From positions 310,001-374,000 of the forward strand of contig JAHISV010000011.1 in assembly GCA_018818065.1 (NCBI GenBank): DNA of 64,000 bases, in the 5' to 3' direction. The position numbers were made by a program, and so were the translations under genes. The DNA is from Bacteroidota bacterium (GTDB lineage Bacteria; Bacteroidota; Ignavibacteria; Ignavibacteriales; Melioribacteraceae). The notes below the pieces were generated by a model. It did no database searches and had not been told where the DNA came from. It saw nothing but the letters and a program-made list of their open reading frames with translations. Below are positions 1-8,224 of this stretch, piece after piece. Position 1 is the first letter of the stretch; every line of letters starts with the position of its first letter.

Positions 1-1
1 G

Positions 2-298
2 AATTTTATGGTTCTTCCTTCAACTATTCAGATTTCTGCCTCAGCTGTACCATTTGTTACCTGGGAAGATAACAGCAATTTAGAAAACGGCACACAAGTT
101 GAATATAGATTTGGATCAGAAGGGCGATATGAACTATTCGGTACATATGTAGAAGATTATGATCACACGGCAAAAATTTATTTTACTCCAACTGGCGGAC
201 TTAGAGTTGGAACGTATTATTTAAGAGCAAGACACATTTTAGCAGAGAATGTATATACTCATTACACAAATGAAGTTATACTAACTGTTATCCCATAG
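2..298 (+). CDS. C-terminal end of an unrecognised protein (5' partial)
   Basis: The reading frame is open from the first bases of the window and runs to a TAG at 296-298. The ATG at position 8 has no ribosome-binding site in view and is probably internal. The roughly 98 visible residues are rich in Tyr, Thr and Val, with an alternating pattern and a GTYYLRARH segment typical of a beta-sandwich (fibronectin-III or Ig-like) domain. This suggests the tail of a secreted or surface protein, but no family can be named from this fragment. The next gene starts 14 bases after the stop and could be co-transcribed. Confidence 0.5.
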   Translation, partial: NFMVLPSTIQISASAVPFVTWEDNSNLENGTQVEYRFGSEGRYELFGTYVEDYDHTAKIYFTPTGGLRVGTYYLRARHILAENVYTHYTNEVILTVIP

Positions 299-312
299 TG
301 AAGGATTGATAA

Positions 313-3300
313 ATGAAAGTTGAAAATAACCTGCAAGTATTATTGAGTGAGCATATCTCAAAACCTGCTTACATTATTGATGCAGAAAATAAACTGTTGG
401 CATTTAATGAAGCTGGCGAAAATTATGTGCCGGAAATAAGTGAAGGATCAGATATATTTTCACTTATTGAAGAAGAAGCCGCTTCTCAAATAAAAGAAGT
501 TTTTCAGGAATGTGTGAAGACTGGAACCTCATTTAATAAAGAAATCCAGGTGAAAGCTACCAATCTGACGGCGAAATACGAAATATCCTGCCTGCCACTC
601 TCAACTGAAAACAATGGCATTTATCTCTTAACAATTGGAAAGATTCGAGATGATGTTGCAAGGGATGGAAATAAGAAATTTCTTTTCTATACAAGCGAAA
701 TAGAATCCTTCGTAAAGGATAGTGAAATATTAAAGGTTATTTCTTCAATAAAGTCATCATACCCATTTACTTTTATTGGGAAAACGAAATTTCAAAAGGA
801 TATTGATAATCTTGATGTATCTTTTTGGATAAAGGATAAAGAAAGCAAGTTTAGCGTTGTAAATAAAAGATATGCAAGTTCACTTGGCTTAAGAGTATCT
901 CAGATAGAGGGACAATATGAAAAAGACCTTTTGCCAAAGTTCATGCTAAAACTTAATAAAACAATTGACGACTATATTCTGGAAACATCCAATTCTGTTG
1001 TTGTTGAAAGAGAAAACCCTGCTTCCATGAAAGGGCAGAAGGAAACGATTGAAGTTATCGAATATCCAATTTGCGATATAGATAATAACGTTGTTGCCAT
1101 AGTTGGGTTTTCCAGGGCGAAGTTAGAAAATGTTATTGATCCGAATGCAATTCAGAAAATGTTCGCGAAGATTGTAGAAAATCTAAGTGAACGTTGTATT
1201 GTATATGATGAAAATGAAATAATAAGAGCCTCCAGTAATGAACTTTTAAAGTATTTTAATTTGCCGGATAAATCGTATCTTATTGAAAAACGAGTAGACC
1301 ATGTATTTGGGTTAGAACTGTATGATAAGTTGAAAGCATTTAAAAATAATACCAGTAAGAATGAATTAGTAATACCTGAATTTAATGTAAGACTTAACGA
1401 GAGAAATGAAACTCTGACAGTTAGTTTACGAAAAGTTAAAGAAAGCGAAAACTTACTATCAGCAACATTTATTTCATTTAGCTCCTCAGAAGAAAAACAA
1501 TCAAAAGACTTTAGTGATAAAATGTATGATGCAATAATGGAAAACAGCCCGGAGGCAATGTTTATTTATGATATTGAAAACCTCCGATTCCTTGAGGCAA
1601 ATAATGCCGCTCTTAAATTATATGGGTATACAAGGGATGAATTTTTAAGTATGGATTTAACCGATCTTTATGCTCCGGAAGATATCCAAACTCTTTTAGG
1701 ATCATCTGGCGCGCGCACCATGTCAGGAGATTTTACTGGTCCATGGCGCCACAAAAAGAAGAACGGAGATTCAATACTTGTTGAACTCAGCAAAACTTCT
1801 CTGGAATACAGAGGCAGAAAGTCGCATCTCAATTTAGTAAGGGATGTTGGTACAATTCTTGATAAAGAGAAAGAACTAAAAGTATTGCAGGCTTCATTTG
1901 ATAATTCCAGTGATATGATTTTTAACACGGATTCTACTGGTTTTATTAAATACACTAATCAGCAGGCTCTTAGTAAACTTGGTTTAACAAAGACTGATCT
2001 GGAAAATGAATCTTTCTTATCGTTTGTTAGTGACAAATACCGCAGCGAAATTAGTACTAATGTATTTCATGCTGAACACAGAAATTCCATGAAGAGAGAG
2101 GTTGAGCTTAAGAGCAAAACCGGTGATCCTGTAAAAGGATTATTGCAGGCAACTCCAATATTTAATCATGAAGGCGAACTTGATACCATTAACCTGGTAA
2201 TCAAACTTGAAGAGGAAAATACAATTCAATACATTACCGAAGAAACACCTACACCTGTTGTTAAAATTGGTTTAGATGAATCTTTTCTCTCAAATGTCTT
2301 TCACGAACTTTTAACTCCAATTAACGTGATTGTTGGGTTTGTAAGGGAAATTACCGATAGCATTGAAAACCCAACTGAAGATCAAAGTGAAGCAGCTGAG
2401 ATTATTAATGAAAATCAAAAACTATTGCTACAGTTAATGGATAATGCTGTTGAATATTCCTCTCTTGTTCAAGGCAAATCAGTAATCAGAAAAGAAGAAA
2501 TCTTATTTACTGATATCATTGACGATCTTAAAAACAATGTTAAAAAAACAGGTGAAGAAAATAAAGTTGAGTTTGCCTATGGTAAGATATCTTCATCTCT
2601 TAAATTCGAAACGGACAGACAAAAGTTATTATCATTGTTAACATTATTCTTCAAATTTGCCATTCAATTAACTGAAGAGCAGAAAGTATACTTATCTGCT
2701 TATTTATTTGGAGAAGACAAGTGTATTGTTAGTGTTAAAGATGATCGGAAATCTATTTCAAAAAAATTGTTAAATGGTCTTAAAGATATTCTAAATAAAG
2801 ATGAAGAAGAAGTCAGACAGAAGTATGGCTTTTCGCGGTTCATGGTTAAGCTTACTCAAGAACTAGCTAAAATTTTACTTGTAGAAAATGAAGCTCTTCT
2901 CAAATCCGGCGATGCAGTTGAATTTGGATTAGTATTACCAGTAAAATTGGTAGCTAAGACCTTGGATGAGTTCGAATTGGAATCTGCATTTGATAAAGCA
3001 CAAATTACTCAGTCTGCACCTCTAAAGTATGATGAAGAACTAATATTAGACGAGCCGGAACCTATTAGTGAGGACCCTGTTCAGATTGAGCTGACTCCAA
3101 TAGAAGATGAAGTAGAAGAAGTTATTGCTGAAAAGATTGATAGTGATCTGGATGAAAAGGTTGAGCAGCTGGTAGAGGAGAAATTTGAAAAGGCATTAGG
3201 TAGACATCAATCGGCTCATATTCTTGATGACCTAGCGCGAACTGTGATAGAAGAGCCTGAGCCTGTCAGAGTGCCGATGCAAGAATCTACTCCTTCAAAA

Positions 3301-3813
3301 ACAGTAGTTCAAGATGCATCTTCAATTAATGTGAACGTTTCAATCCCTCATACCGAACCGGTTAAAGCGGCGGTAGAGGCTCCGGTTGAGCTTACTCCTG
3401 CTCAAGTTGTTGAAGAGCCAATCCCTCAGCAAAGAAAAACTATTGAGTTTTCTGATTTTTCATGCTTATATGTAGAAGATCAGGTCGATTCTCAAATTCT
3501 ATTTAAAGTTCAGATGAAAGATATTAGATCTGTTGATTTTGCAACCAGTTTCGAGAAAGCCCTTCCTCTTCTGAAAAGCAAATCTTTTGACTTCATAGTC
3601 ATGGATATTAATCTTCAGGGTGAGTATAATGGTTTGGATGCACTTAGAATAATTCAAAAGATGCCGGGTTATCAGCAGACTCCTATTATTGCTGTTACAG
3701 CTTATGTACTGCCTGGTGATCGTGAAAAATTCATTGCTGCAGGATTTGTCGACTTTATATCAAAACCGATTTTGCGTGATAAATTATTAGATGTTCTTAA
3801 AGGCATTTTCTAA
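313..3813 (+). CDS. PAS-rich hybrid sensor protein with degenerate ATPase domain and intact receiver
   Basis: A soluble two-component protein of 1166 residues without membrane segments. Several PAS-like regions fill the first 640 residues; the clearest are about 405-515 and 520-640. A HisKA helix follows with the phosphoacceptor His664 in FHELLTPIN. The region that should be HATPase_c (about 720-890) lacks recognisable N and G boxes: where NLxxNAxKFT is expected there is LTLFFKFAIQLTEEQ, and where DxGxG is expected there is VKDDRKSISK. An acidic, Pro-rich linker (about 900-1045) leads to a receiver domain with acidic pair E1055/D1056, phosphoacceptor D1098, T1129 and K1151, so the receiver looks functional. 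I infer it is phosphorylated by another kinase or acts as a relay scaffold. It starts at ATG after a GGA-containing leader and overlaps the convergent DUF2062 gene by 4 bases. Confidence 0.8.
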   Translation: MKVENNLQVLLSEHISKPAYIIDAENKLLAFNEAGENYVPEISEGSDIFSLIEEEAASQIKEVFQECVKTGTSFNKEIQVKATNLTAKYEISCLPLSTENNGIYLLTIGKIRDDVARDGNKKFLFYTSEIESFVKDSEILKVISSIKSSYPFTFIGKTKFQKDIDNLDVSFWIKDKESKFSVVNKRYASSLGLRVSQIEGQYEKDLLPKFMLKLNKTIDDYILETSNSVVVERENPASMKGQKETIEVIEYPICDIDNNVVAIVGFSRAKLENVIDPNAIQKMFAKIVENLSERCIVYDENEIIRASSNELLKYFNLPDKSYLIEKRVDHVFGLELYDKLKAFKNNTSKNELVIPEFNVRLNERNETLTVSLRKVKESENLLSATFISFSSSEEKQSKDFSDKMYDAIMENSPEAMFIYDIENLRFLEANNAALKLYGYTRDEFLSMDLTDLYAPEDIQTLLGSSGARTMSGDFTGPWRHKKKNGDSILVELSKTSLEYRGRKSHLNLVRDVGTILDKEKELKVLQASFDNSSDMIFNTDSTGFIKYTNQQALSKLGLTKTDLENESFLSFVSDKYRSEISTNVFHAEHRNSMKREVELKSKTGDPVKGLLQATPIFNHEGELDTINLVIKLEEENTIQYITEETPTPVVKIGLDESFLSNVFHELLTPINVIVGFVREITDSIENPTEDQSEAAEIINENQKLLLQLMDNAVEYSSLVQGKSVIRKEEILFTDIIDDLKNNVKKTGEENKVEFAYGKISSSLKFETDRQKLLSLLTLFFKFAIQLTEEQKVYLSAYLFGEDKCIVSVKDDRKSISKKLLNGLKDILNKDEEEVRQKYGFSRFMVKLTQELAKILLVENEALLKSGDAVEFGLVLPVKLVAKTLDEFELESAFDKAQITQSAPLKYDEELILDEPEPISEDPVQIELTPIEDEVEEVIAEKIDSDLDEKVEQLVEEKFEKALGRHQSAHILDDLARTVIEEPEPVRVPMQESTPSKTVVQDASSINVNVSIPHTEPVKAAVEAPVELTPAQVVEEPIPQQRKTIEFSDFSCLYVEDQVDSQILFKVQMKDIRSVDFATSFEKALPLLKSKSFDFIVMDINLQGEYNGLDALRIIQKMPGYQQTPIIAVTAYVLPGDREKFIAAGFVDFISKPILRDKLLDVLKGIF

Positions 3814-4328
3814 GAGGAAGTGCTTTTCATTATTCTTCTATTTCTTAATTCTTTTACTAAAAATAGAATTAAGAAATAGGTTAATATTGCCGCTGTTAAC
3901 CCCATTAATGATGAACCGCTAAAGAAAACTGCCAATCCATCATTTCCAAAACTTAACAAATTACTCCAGCTAGGGTTTTCAAAAAATATTTCAAAACGAC
4001 TCCACGAAATAGTAATTCCGGTAATAAACTCACCAATTTTAACAGCAGTATAGTAAAGCGGTATCATTGTTATAGGATTTGAAATTAGCGATGCTGTTAC
4101 TGCCAGTACTATATTAAATTCAAACAAGCCGGCAATTGGTAAAATCACAATTGTCTGTAACCCCATTGGTAGTAATAACCCAATAAATACTCCAAACGCA
4201 ACACTAATTGCTATTTGGGAAGGAGATGCATCCAAAGTAACCAGTTGATGGAGATAGTGTTTTACCTTTCCTTTACTGAATATCGATTTTATGTTTTTCA
4301 GTGAAAATGTTTTTGAAAGATTTTTCAT
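3810..4328 (-). CDS. DUF2062 domain membrane protein
   Basis: A 172-residue inner-membrane protein of the DUF2062 family. After a basic N-terminus it has the family block (residues about 35-85), including SPSQIAISVAFGVFIG and SLISNPITMIPLYY, with hydrophobic helices around 40-60, 65-82 and 95-115, and a last helix near 140-160 followed by a basic tail. Members are often found with polysaccharide or glycosyltransferase genes, but no biochemical role is established. It lies tail-to-tail with the hybrid sensor gene (4-base overlap) and is divergent from lexA, so its promoter must lie in the 276-base gap it shares with lexA. Confidence 0.8.
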   Translation of the reverse strand: MKNLSKTFSLKNIKSIFSKGKVKHYLHQLVTLDASPSQIAISVAFGVFIGLLLPMGLQTIVILPIAGLFEFNIVLAVTASLISNPITMIPLYYTAVKIGEFITGITISWSRFEIFFENPSWSNLLSFGNDGLAVFFSGSSLMGLTAAILTYFLILFLVKELRNRRIMKSTSS

Positions 4329-4497
4329 ACCATGACTGAAGTATTGGATAACTATTTATTTGTTTTTCAGGAAGTAATGTAATGATTTTAAGTTTTTGAT
4401 TAAACCATTTTTTATATCCACCATAAATTCTATCTAAAGCTTTACCCCCAGGTAAAATTACTTCAAACAGCTGTTTGTCACCTTATTATTTTAACAC

Positions 4498-4526
4498 TTG
4501 ACATGTAGGAATTTCTTCAATAGATT
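4498..4526 (+). promoter_or_regulatory. Probable lexA promoter (-35 TTGACA, -10 TAGATT)
   Basis: TTGACA at 4498-4503 is followed after 17 bases by TAGATT at 4521-4526, a good sigma-70-type arrangement 80-100 bases before the lexA ATG. The predicted start of transcription (about 4533) falls inside the palindrome at 4529-4546, which fits repression by LexA. The match is by eye. Confidence 0.5.
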
Positions 4527-4528
4527 AT

Positions 4529-4546
4529 ACCGTACAAATGTATGGT
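4529..4546. promoter_or_regulatory. Palindromic operator, probable LexA box
   Basis: The 18 bases ACCGTACAAATGTATGGT form an inverted repeat with arms ACC(G/A)TACA and TGTA(T/C)GGT around two central bases; only one pair is imperfect. It sits just downstream of the predicted -10 of lexA. LexA genes are almost always autoregulated, so this is the natural candidate for the SOS box of this lineage. It does not match the Gram-negative CTGT-N8-ACAG box or the Firmicutes GAAC-N4-GTTC box. I saw no second copy in front of dinB or dnaE. Confidence 0.55.
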
Positions 4547-4604
4547 GTTTATATCTTATGAAAAAGAATAAATTATTTGTGACTCACCAGCCGGAGGTGT
4601 ACCC

Positions 4605-5219
4605 ATGGCAAATAAATTAACAGAAATACAAAAGAAAATATTAGAATTTATTATGGATATGAAAGCCGGGCTAGGTTCAACTCCTTCTTTGGCAGAAATT
4701 GCTGAAAAGTTTGGCTACAGAAATCGATCTACTGTGCAGCAGCATTTACAAGCACTCGAGAAGAAGGGTTTTATCAAACGAAATCCTAAAATATCTCGTG
4801 GTATCGAAATAACCATGAAGGATAACTTCTTTTCTCCACGCCCCGTCTTAGGTGAAGTTGCAGCTGGTAATCCGCTAACAATCTATCCTGATGCCGTTGA
4901 TTCAGTTGATTTACCAGCTATAGCAAACATGCCCCGTGATTCATTCCTGCTGCGTGTTAAGGGTGACAGTTTGAAAGACGCTTACATTTTTAGCGGGGAC
5001 ATCGTCATTGTCAATCCCGGTCTTGAGGCGCGTAATGGGCAGTTTGTTGTTGCTGTACTTGAAGATTCTGCTGTGGTAAAAAGATTTGTGAAAAAATCAA
5101 ATACAATTGAACTCCATTCCGAAAACCCGGAGTATGAACCGATAATTGTTCAGGCTGATTATGATCAGTTTAAGTTGGTTGGAGTTGTTGTTGGAGTATA
5201 CCGGAGTATGGAAAACTAA
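4605..5219 (+). CDS. lexA: LexA repressor, SOS regulator
   Basis: A 204-residue LexA. The N-terminal winged helix (residues 1-70) has the family signature TPSLAEIAEKFGYRNRSTVQ. The self-cleavage bond is Ala87-Gly88 in VLGEVAAGNP, the nucleophile is Ser122 in KGDSLKDA (usually GDSM, here Leu follows Ser), and the general base is Lys159 in SAVVKRF. RecA filaments trigger autocleavage after DNA damage and release the SOS genes. The ATG at 4605 follows a strong GGAGGT with suitable spacing. A promoter and a palindromic operator lie upstream. The following DNA carries several repair genes in the same direction, interrupted by small inverted-repeat cassettes. Confidence 0.95.
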   Translation: MANKLTEIQKKILEFIMDMKAGLGSTPSLAEIAEKFGYRNRSTVQQHLQALEKKGFIKRNPKISRGIEITMKDNFFSPRPVLGEVAAGNPLTIYPDAVDSVDLPAIANMPRDSFLLRVKGDSLKDAYIFSGDIVIVNPGLEARNGQFVVAVLEDSAVVKRFVKKSNTIELHSENPEYEPIIVQADYDQFKLVGVVVGVYRSMEN

Positions 5220-5221
5220 TT

Positions 5222-5718
5222 CCAAGATGGGATAGATAAAGAATAGATTAAGAGCAAGAGTAAGATTAAGGGAAAATATAAAATGTCCAAAATATTTTTT
5301 GATCATGAAAAATTATCGGTATATCAAAAGACGATTCAATTTATACTCTTAGTTGAATCGATTCGTAAGAGAATGAAATTTAAGGTTAGCATTATTGATC
5401 AATTGGATAGAGCATCAAATTCAATAGCGCTAAATATTGCTGAAGGAAATGGGAAGTTCTCAGGAAAAGACAGGTGTCGGTACTTCGACATTGCAAGAGG
5501 GTCGGCATTTGAATGCGCAAGTTGCTTAGACATTTTGATAATAAAAAAACTAATATCTGATGTAGAAATGGAGCATGGCAAAGAGTTATTGAAAGAAATA
5601 GTTTCAATGCTTGTAGGTCTTATTAAAAGTAATTCTAATCGGGTTTATGAGTCCTCAGAAGAATACGGTGCTTAAATTCTTGCTCTTACTCATGATCTTA
5701 ATCTTACTCTAATCTTGG
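5222..5718 (+). mobile_element. Inverted-repeat cassette A carrying a four-helix-bundle gene
   Basis: The left arm (about 5222-5271) and right arm (about 5671-5718) are imperfect inverted repeats of about 48 bases. The outer ends are CCAAGAT (5222-5228) and AATCTTGG (5711-5718); inner matches include TAAGAGCAAGA against TCTTGCTCTTA. The arms are built of short degenerate repeats of the type TAAGA/GTAAGATTAAG. The cassette begins three bases after the lexA stop and ends at the ribosome-binding site of the glycosylase gene, so it fills the gap without breaking either gene. Its only ORF is an S23-family protein; there is no transposase. Confidence 0.65.
5283..5675 (+). CDS. Four-helix-bundle protein, S23/IVP family (cassette A)
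   Basis: A 130-residue protein of the four-helix-bundle family first known from intervening sequences in 23S rRNA genes (S23, IVP). The hallmark second-helix segment is visible as QLDRASNSIALNIAEGNGK, followed by the conserved RYFDIARGSAFEC segment in helix three. The family is small, basic and thought to bind nucleic acid; the DGR accessory protein Avd has the same fold. No enzyme activity is known. The N-terminus starts at ATG 5283 inside the cassette. It is the most divergent of the three copies in this block, with a Cys-containing ECASCLDIL where copies C and D have YETKTWI. Confidence 0.85.
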   Translation: MSKIFFDHEKLSVYQKTIQFILLVESIRKRMKFKVSIIDQLDRASNSIALNIAEGNGKFSGKDRCRYFDIARGSAFECASCLDILIIKKLISDVEMEHGKELLKEIVSMLVGLIKSNSNRVYESSEEYGA

Positions 5719-5726
5719 GAGACACT

Positions 5727-6620
5727 ATGAATATCAAAACACCTATAGAATTTAACTTTTCAGAGTGCCTGGAGTTTCTTAATCGCTCCGATAATGAATG
5801 CCTTCATTCTATCGAAGGTGAGAAAATCAGGAAGTTGCTGAAAGCAAATAAGAAGTTATTGCTTATTGAAATATCCAATGCCGGCAAGCAAAGAATTCAA
5901 ATAGAATTTTTGAATATAAATCCTGATGAAACAGTCAAAAACTTAGTGGTAGAGTATGTGAAAGAATGGTTTGATCTTTCTTACCAGATGAACCCTTTTT
6001 ATAAAATGGCTGAAAAAGATGGAGTGCTTAATTCTGTGGTTAATGATTATCGAGGTTTGCGGCTTATTGGCATTCCCGACTTTTTTGAAGCAATTACCTG
6101 GGCAATAATTGGTCAGCATATTAATCTGAGACTTGCATATTCAATGAAAAGAAAATTTGTTGAAGCTTTTGGTGAGGCTTTGCGGTACGATGGTAAAACA
6201 TACTGGCTTTTTCCGGATGCTGAAGCTATAGCTAAAATTACTGTTGATGACTTGATGATGTTCCAGTTCACACGAAAGAAGGCTGAGTACATTATTGCTA
6301 TTGCGCAATCACTGATTGATGGTAAACTTGATTCCGAAGGTTTTAAGGTAATTGGCGACTATGAAACTGTAAAGAAAGAATTGATGAACCTGAAGGGTGT
6401 TGGGAACTGGACAGCTAATTATGTACTTATGAAATATTTTCGTTTCCCGCAGGCTTTCCCAATTGAGGATGTAGGACTGCATAATGCTATTAAGCAGCGA
6501 TTTGGCTGGACTGAAAAACCCAGCATTGAAAAAATTCGGGAACTTGCTGAAGCATGGAAAGGGTATGAAGCCTATGCAACATTTTATTTGTGGCGGTCAT
6601 TTGTCCAAATAACTTTATAA
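5727..6620 (+). CDS. AlkA-type DNA-3-methyladenine glycosylase
   Basis: A 297-residue HhH-GPD base-excision glycosylase that removes alkylated purines. The helix-hairpin-helix is LKGVGNWTANYVLM, and the catalytic Asp is D248 (numbered from ATG 5727) in PIEDVGLHNAI. The N-terminal 80 or so residues match the AlkA_N-like beta domain. ATG 5727 is preferred over an in-frame TTG at 5715 because GGGAG lies six bases before it. It follows lexA with only cassette A between, and an alkyltransferase gene follows after cassette B, so the order suggests an alkylation-repair operon under SOS control. The exact substrate range is not visible. Confidence 0.9.
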   Translation: MNIKTPIEFNFSECLEFLNRSDNECLHSIEGEKIRKLLKANKKLLLIEISNAGKQRIQIEFLNINPDETVKNLVVEYVKEWFDLSYQMNPFYKMAEKDGVLNSVVNDYRGLRLIGIPDFFEAITWAIIGQHINLRLAYSMKRKFVEAFGEALRYDGKTYWLFPDAEAIAKITVDDLMMFQFTRKKAEYIIAIAQSLIDGKLDSEGFKVIGDYETVKKELMNLKGVGNWTANYVLMKYFRFPQAFPIEDVGLHNAIKQRFGWTEKPSIEKIRELAEAWKGYEAYATFYLWRSFVQITL

Positions 6621-6621
6621 T

Positions 6622-7170
6622 CCTTGTTCTTTGTTGGTAAGACGGAGTTACAAAAAGCAAACCACAGAGGACACAGGGAAGGCACAGAGGTCACAAAGAA
6701 TTAAGGAGATTATGATGATTGATAATGAGTTAACCAGTAAAATTATAGGACTGGCAATTGAAGTACATAAAGAGCTAGGTCCGGGTCTGTTGGAGTCCGC
6801 TTATGAAGAATGTTTATATTATGAATTAACTAAGAGTGGTTTGTATGTAGAAAAGCAAAAACCCATGCCTTTAGTTTATCATGATGTAAAACTTGATTGT
6901 GGTTATCGGATTGATTTGATGGTTGAGAAGAAAGTAGTTGTTGAAGTGAAATCTGTTGAAGCGTTGAATGATGTGCATATGGCACAAGTATTAACGTATT
7001 TGAAACTATCAGGTTGTAAGCTTGGATTGCTTATGAATTTTAATGTAGCAAAACTTAAAAGTGGTATAAAAAGATTAATCTTTTAACTCTGTGTTCTTTG
7101 TGACTTCCCTGTGAACTCAGTGGTAAAAAAAAGAAAACCACAAAGAGCACAAAGCAGGCACAGAGGGCCC
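6622..7170 (+). mobile_element. Inverted-repeat cassette B carrying a GxxExxY gene
   Basis: Inner arms at about 6661-6704 and 7083-7124 are inverted copies: the left reads ACCACAGAGGACACAGGGAA and continues with GGCACAGAGG-TCACAAAGAATTAA, and the right is its imperfect complement ending CTCAGTGGT. An outer pair also matches: TTGTTCTTTGTTGGT near 6624-6638 against ACCACAAAGAGCACAAAG at about 7137-7154. The arms are made of degenerate CACAGAG units about 10-12 bases apart. The cassette lies between the glycosylase stop and the ribosome-binding site of the alkyltransferase. It carries a single nuclease-like ORF and no transposase. Confidence 0.65.
6712..7086 (+). CDS. GxxExxY family protein, PD-(D/E)XK nuclease-like (cassette B)
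   Basis: A 124-residue member of the GxxExxY family. The naming motif is GLLESAY inside GPGLLESAYEECLYYEL. The nuclease-like core shows Asp in YRIDLMV and EVK in VVVEVKSVEAL, the usual D...(D/E)xK arrangement, and the C-terminus has the family segment GLLMNFN. The family is predicted to be a small nuclease, but its substrate and role are unknown. ATG 6712 follows AAGGAG with normal spacing; the longer in-frame start upstream would translate the left inverted-repeat arm and is rejected. It sits alone between the cassette arms. Confidence 0.85.
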   Translation: MMIDNELTSKIIGLAIEVHKELGPGLLESAYEECLYYELTKSGLYVEKQKPMPLVYHDVKLDCGYRIDLMVEKKVVVEVKSVEALNDVHMAQVLTYLKLSGCKLGLLMNFNVAKLKSGIKRLIF

Positions 7171-7187
7171 ATAGGAGGAGAATATTT

Positions 7188-7679
7188 ATGGAAGTTTATA
7201 AAACATATTACCAGTCAGAAATTGGCTGGATTGAAATAACCGGAAATGATGATGGAGTTATGACTCTGGAGTTTGTTGAAGCAAGGGGAGTAAGTGGTGA
7301 AAGTTTGCCAAAATGTATTGATGAATGTGTGACTCAACTTGACGAGTACTTCCAGGGTAAGCGACAAGAATTTTCAGTAAAACTCAACTGGCAGGGAACA
7401 GAGTTCCAAGTCAAAGTTTGGGAAGCCCTTCTAACTGTCCCATATGGGAAAACAGCAAGCTACATGGGGATAGCCCGTAAACTTGGTGACGAGAAAGCAG
7501 TACGTGCAGTCGGTACCGCAAATGGCAGGAACAATATCGCAATCATTGTACCGTGCCATCGTGTAATTGGCAGCAGCGGCAGCCTTACAGGTTATGCATA
7601 TGGCGTCTGGCGCAAAGACTGGCTTTTGAAACATGAAGCAGAATATTCGAAAGCTGAAAAACAAATGGATCTTTTTTAA
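7188..7679 (+). CDS. ogt: Methylated-DNA-protein-cysteine methyltransferase
   Basis: A 163-residue O6-alkylguanine-DNA alkyltransferase that transfers the alkyl group to its own Cys in a suicide reaction. The active site is IIVPCHRVIGSSG, preceded by the DNA-binding helix region VPYGKTASYMGIARKLG and the family segment RAVGTANGRNNIA. It has the short N-terminal domain of the Ogt group and no AdaA-type extension. The ATG at 7188 follows GGAGGAG. Upstream is an AlkA-type glycosylase (with cassette B between), which supports a shared job in alkylation repair. The symbol reflects the Ogt-like form; adaB or mgt-type naming is also possible. Confidence 0.93.
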   Translation: MEVYKTYYQSEIGWIEITGNDDGVMTLEFVEARGVSGESLPKCIDECVTQLDEYFQGKRQEFSVKLNWQGTEFQVKVWEALLTVPYGKTASYMGIARKLGDEKAVRAVGTANGRNNIAIIVPCHRVIGSSGSLTGYAYGVWRKDWLLKHEAEYSKAEKQMDLF

Positions 7680-7682
7680 GGA

Positions 7683-8200
7683 GACTCATTTGGCTGCGTC
7701 GTCATTTGGGGTCATTGATTGTCATTTGGCTACGCCGTCATTAATAGTTATAGACTGAAAACAAAAGGGGGACATAGCATGGAATTGGAAAAATTAAATG
7801 TTTATAAGATTGCAATGGAACTCGGTGAAAAAATATGGAATATCATTAAATTCTGGGATGATTTTTCAAATAAAACTATAGGAAGGCAGCTAATAAGATC
7901 TACTGATTTTGTGGCAGCAAATATAGCAGAAGGATTTGGAAGGTATCATTTTAAAGAGAATAAGAATTTTCTTTATTATGCAAGAGGTTCTTTGTATGAA
8001 ACAAAAACATGGATAAAAAAAGCTTGCAACAGAAATTTAATTAAAGAAGATGTTCATGAAAAGTTGATAAATGAGCTGGAAAAACTTGGGGTTAAATTAA
8101 ATAATTACATTGCTTCAATAGGGAAAAACAACCATTGACAATAAATGACGCTTTAGCTAATGACAACAAATGACTATAAATGACTTTTTTTATAATGACT
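7683..8200 (+). mobile_element. Inverted-repeat cassette C carrying a four-helix-bundle gene
   Basis: The left arm core (7701-7751) and right arm core (8134-8184) are imperfect inverted repeats of 51 bases each. The left arm begins GTCATTTGGGGTCATTGATT and the complement of the right arm begins GTCATTTATAGTCATTTGTT. GTCATT recurs at 7701, 7711 and 7721, an exact 10-base step, and again at 7737. A partial direct copy of the arm unit (CATTTGGCTGCGTCGTCATT) precedes the left arm. The cassette fills the gap between ogt and a GNAT gene and reaches up to the start of the latter. No transposase is present. Confidence 0.7.
7779..8138 (+). CDS. Four-helix-bundle protein, S23/IVP family (cassette C)
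   Basis: A 119-residue S23/IVP-type protein from ATG 7779, which follows a purine-rich AAAAGGGGGAC. The family block is QLIRSTDFVAANIAEGFGR, then FLYYARGSLYETKTWIKKA. It is clearly close to the copy in cassette D (about half the residues are shared by eye, including MELGEK, EGFGRYH and YARGSLYETKTWI). The upstream in-frame start at 7719 would translate the left arm and is rejected. The gene stands alone within the inverted-repeat arms. A function in nucleic-acid binding is a family-level guess. Confidence 0.85.
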   Translation: MELEKLNVYKIAMELGEKIWNIIKFWDDFSNKTIGRQLIRSTDFVAANIAEGFGRYHFKENKNFLYYARGSLYETKTWIKKACNRNLIKEDVHEKLINELEKLGVKLNNYIASIGKNNH

Positions 8201-8224
8201 TCCATTAGTAACTATGAGAATAAA

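Noticed and set aside
6631-6711. N-terminal extension of the first GxxExxY gene
   Set aside because: These codons translate the inverted-repeat arm; AAGGAG just before ATG 6712 marks the real start.
7719-7778. N-terminal extension of the cassette C four-helix gene
   Set aside because: The extension lies in the left arm; the family N-terminus begins at ATG 7779.
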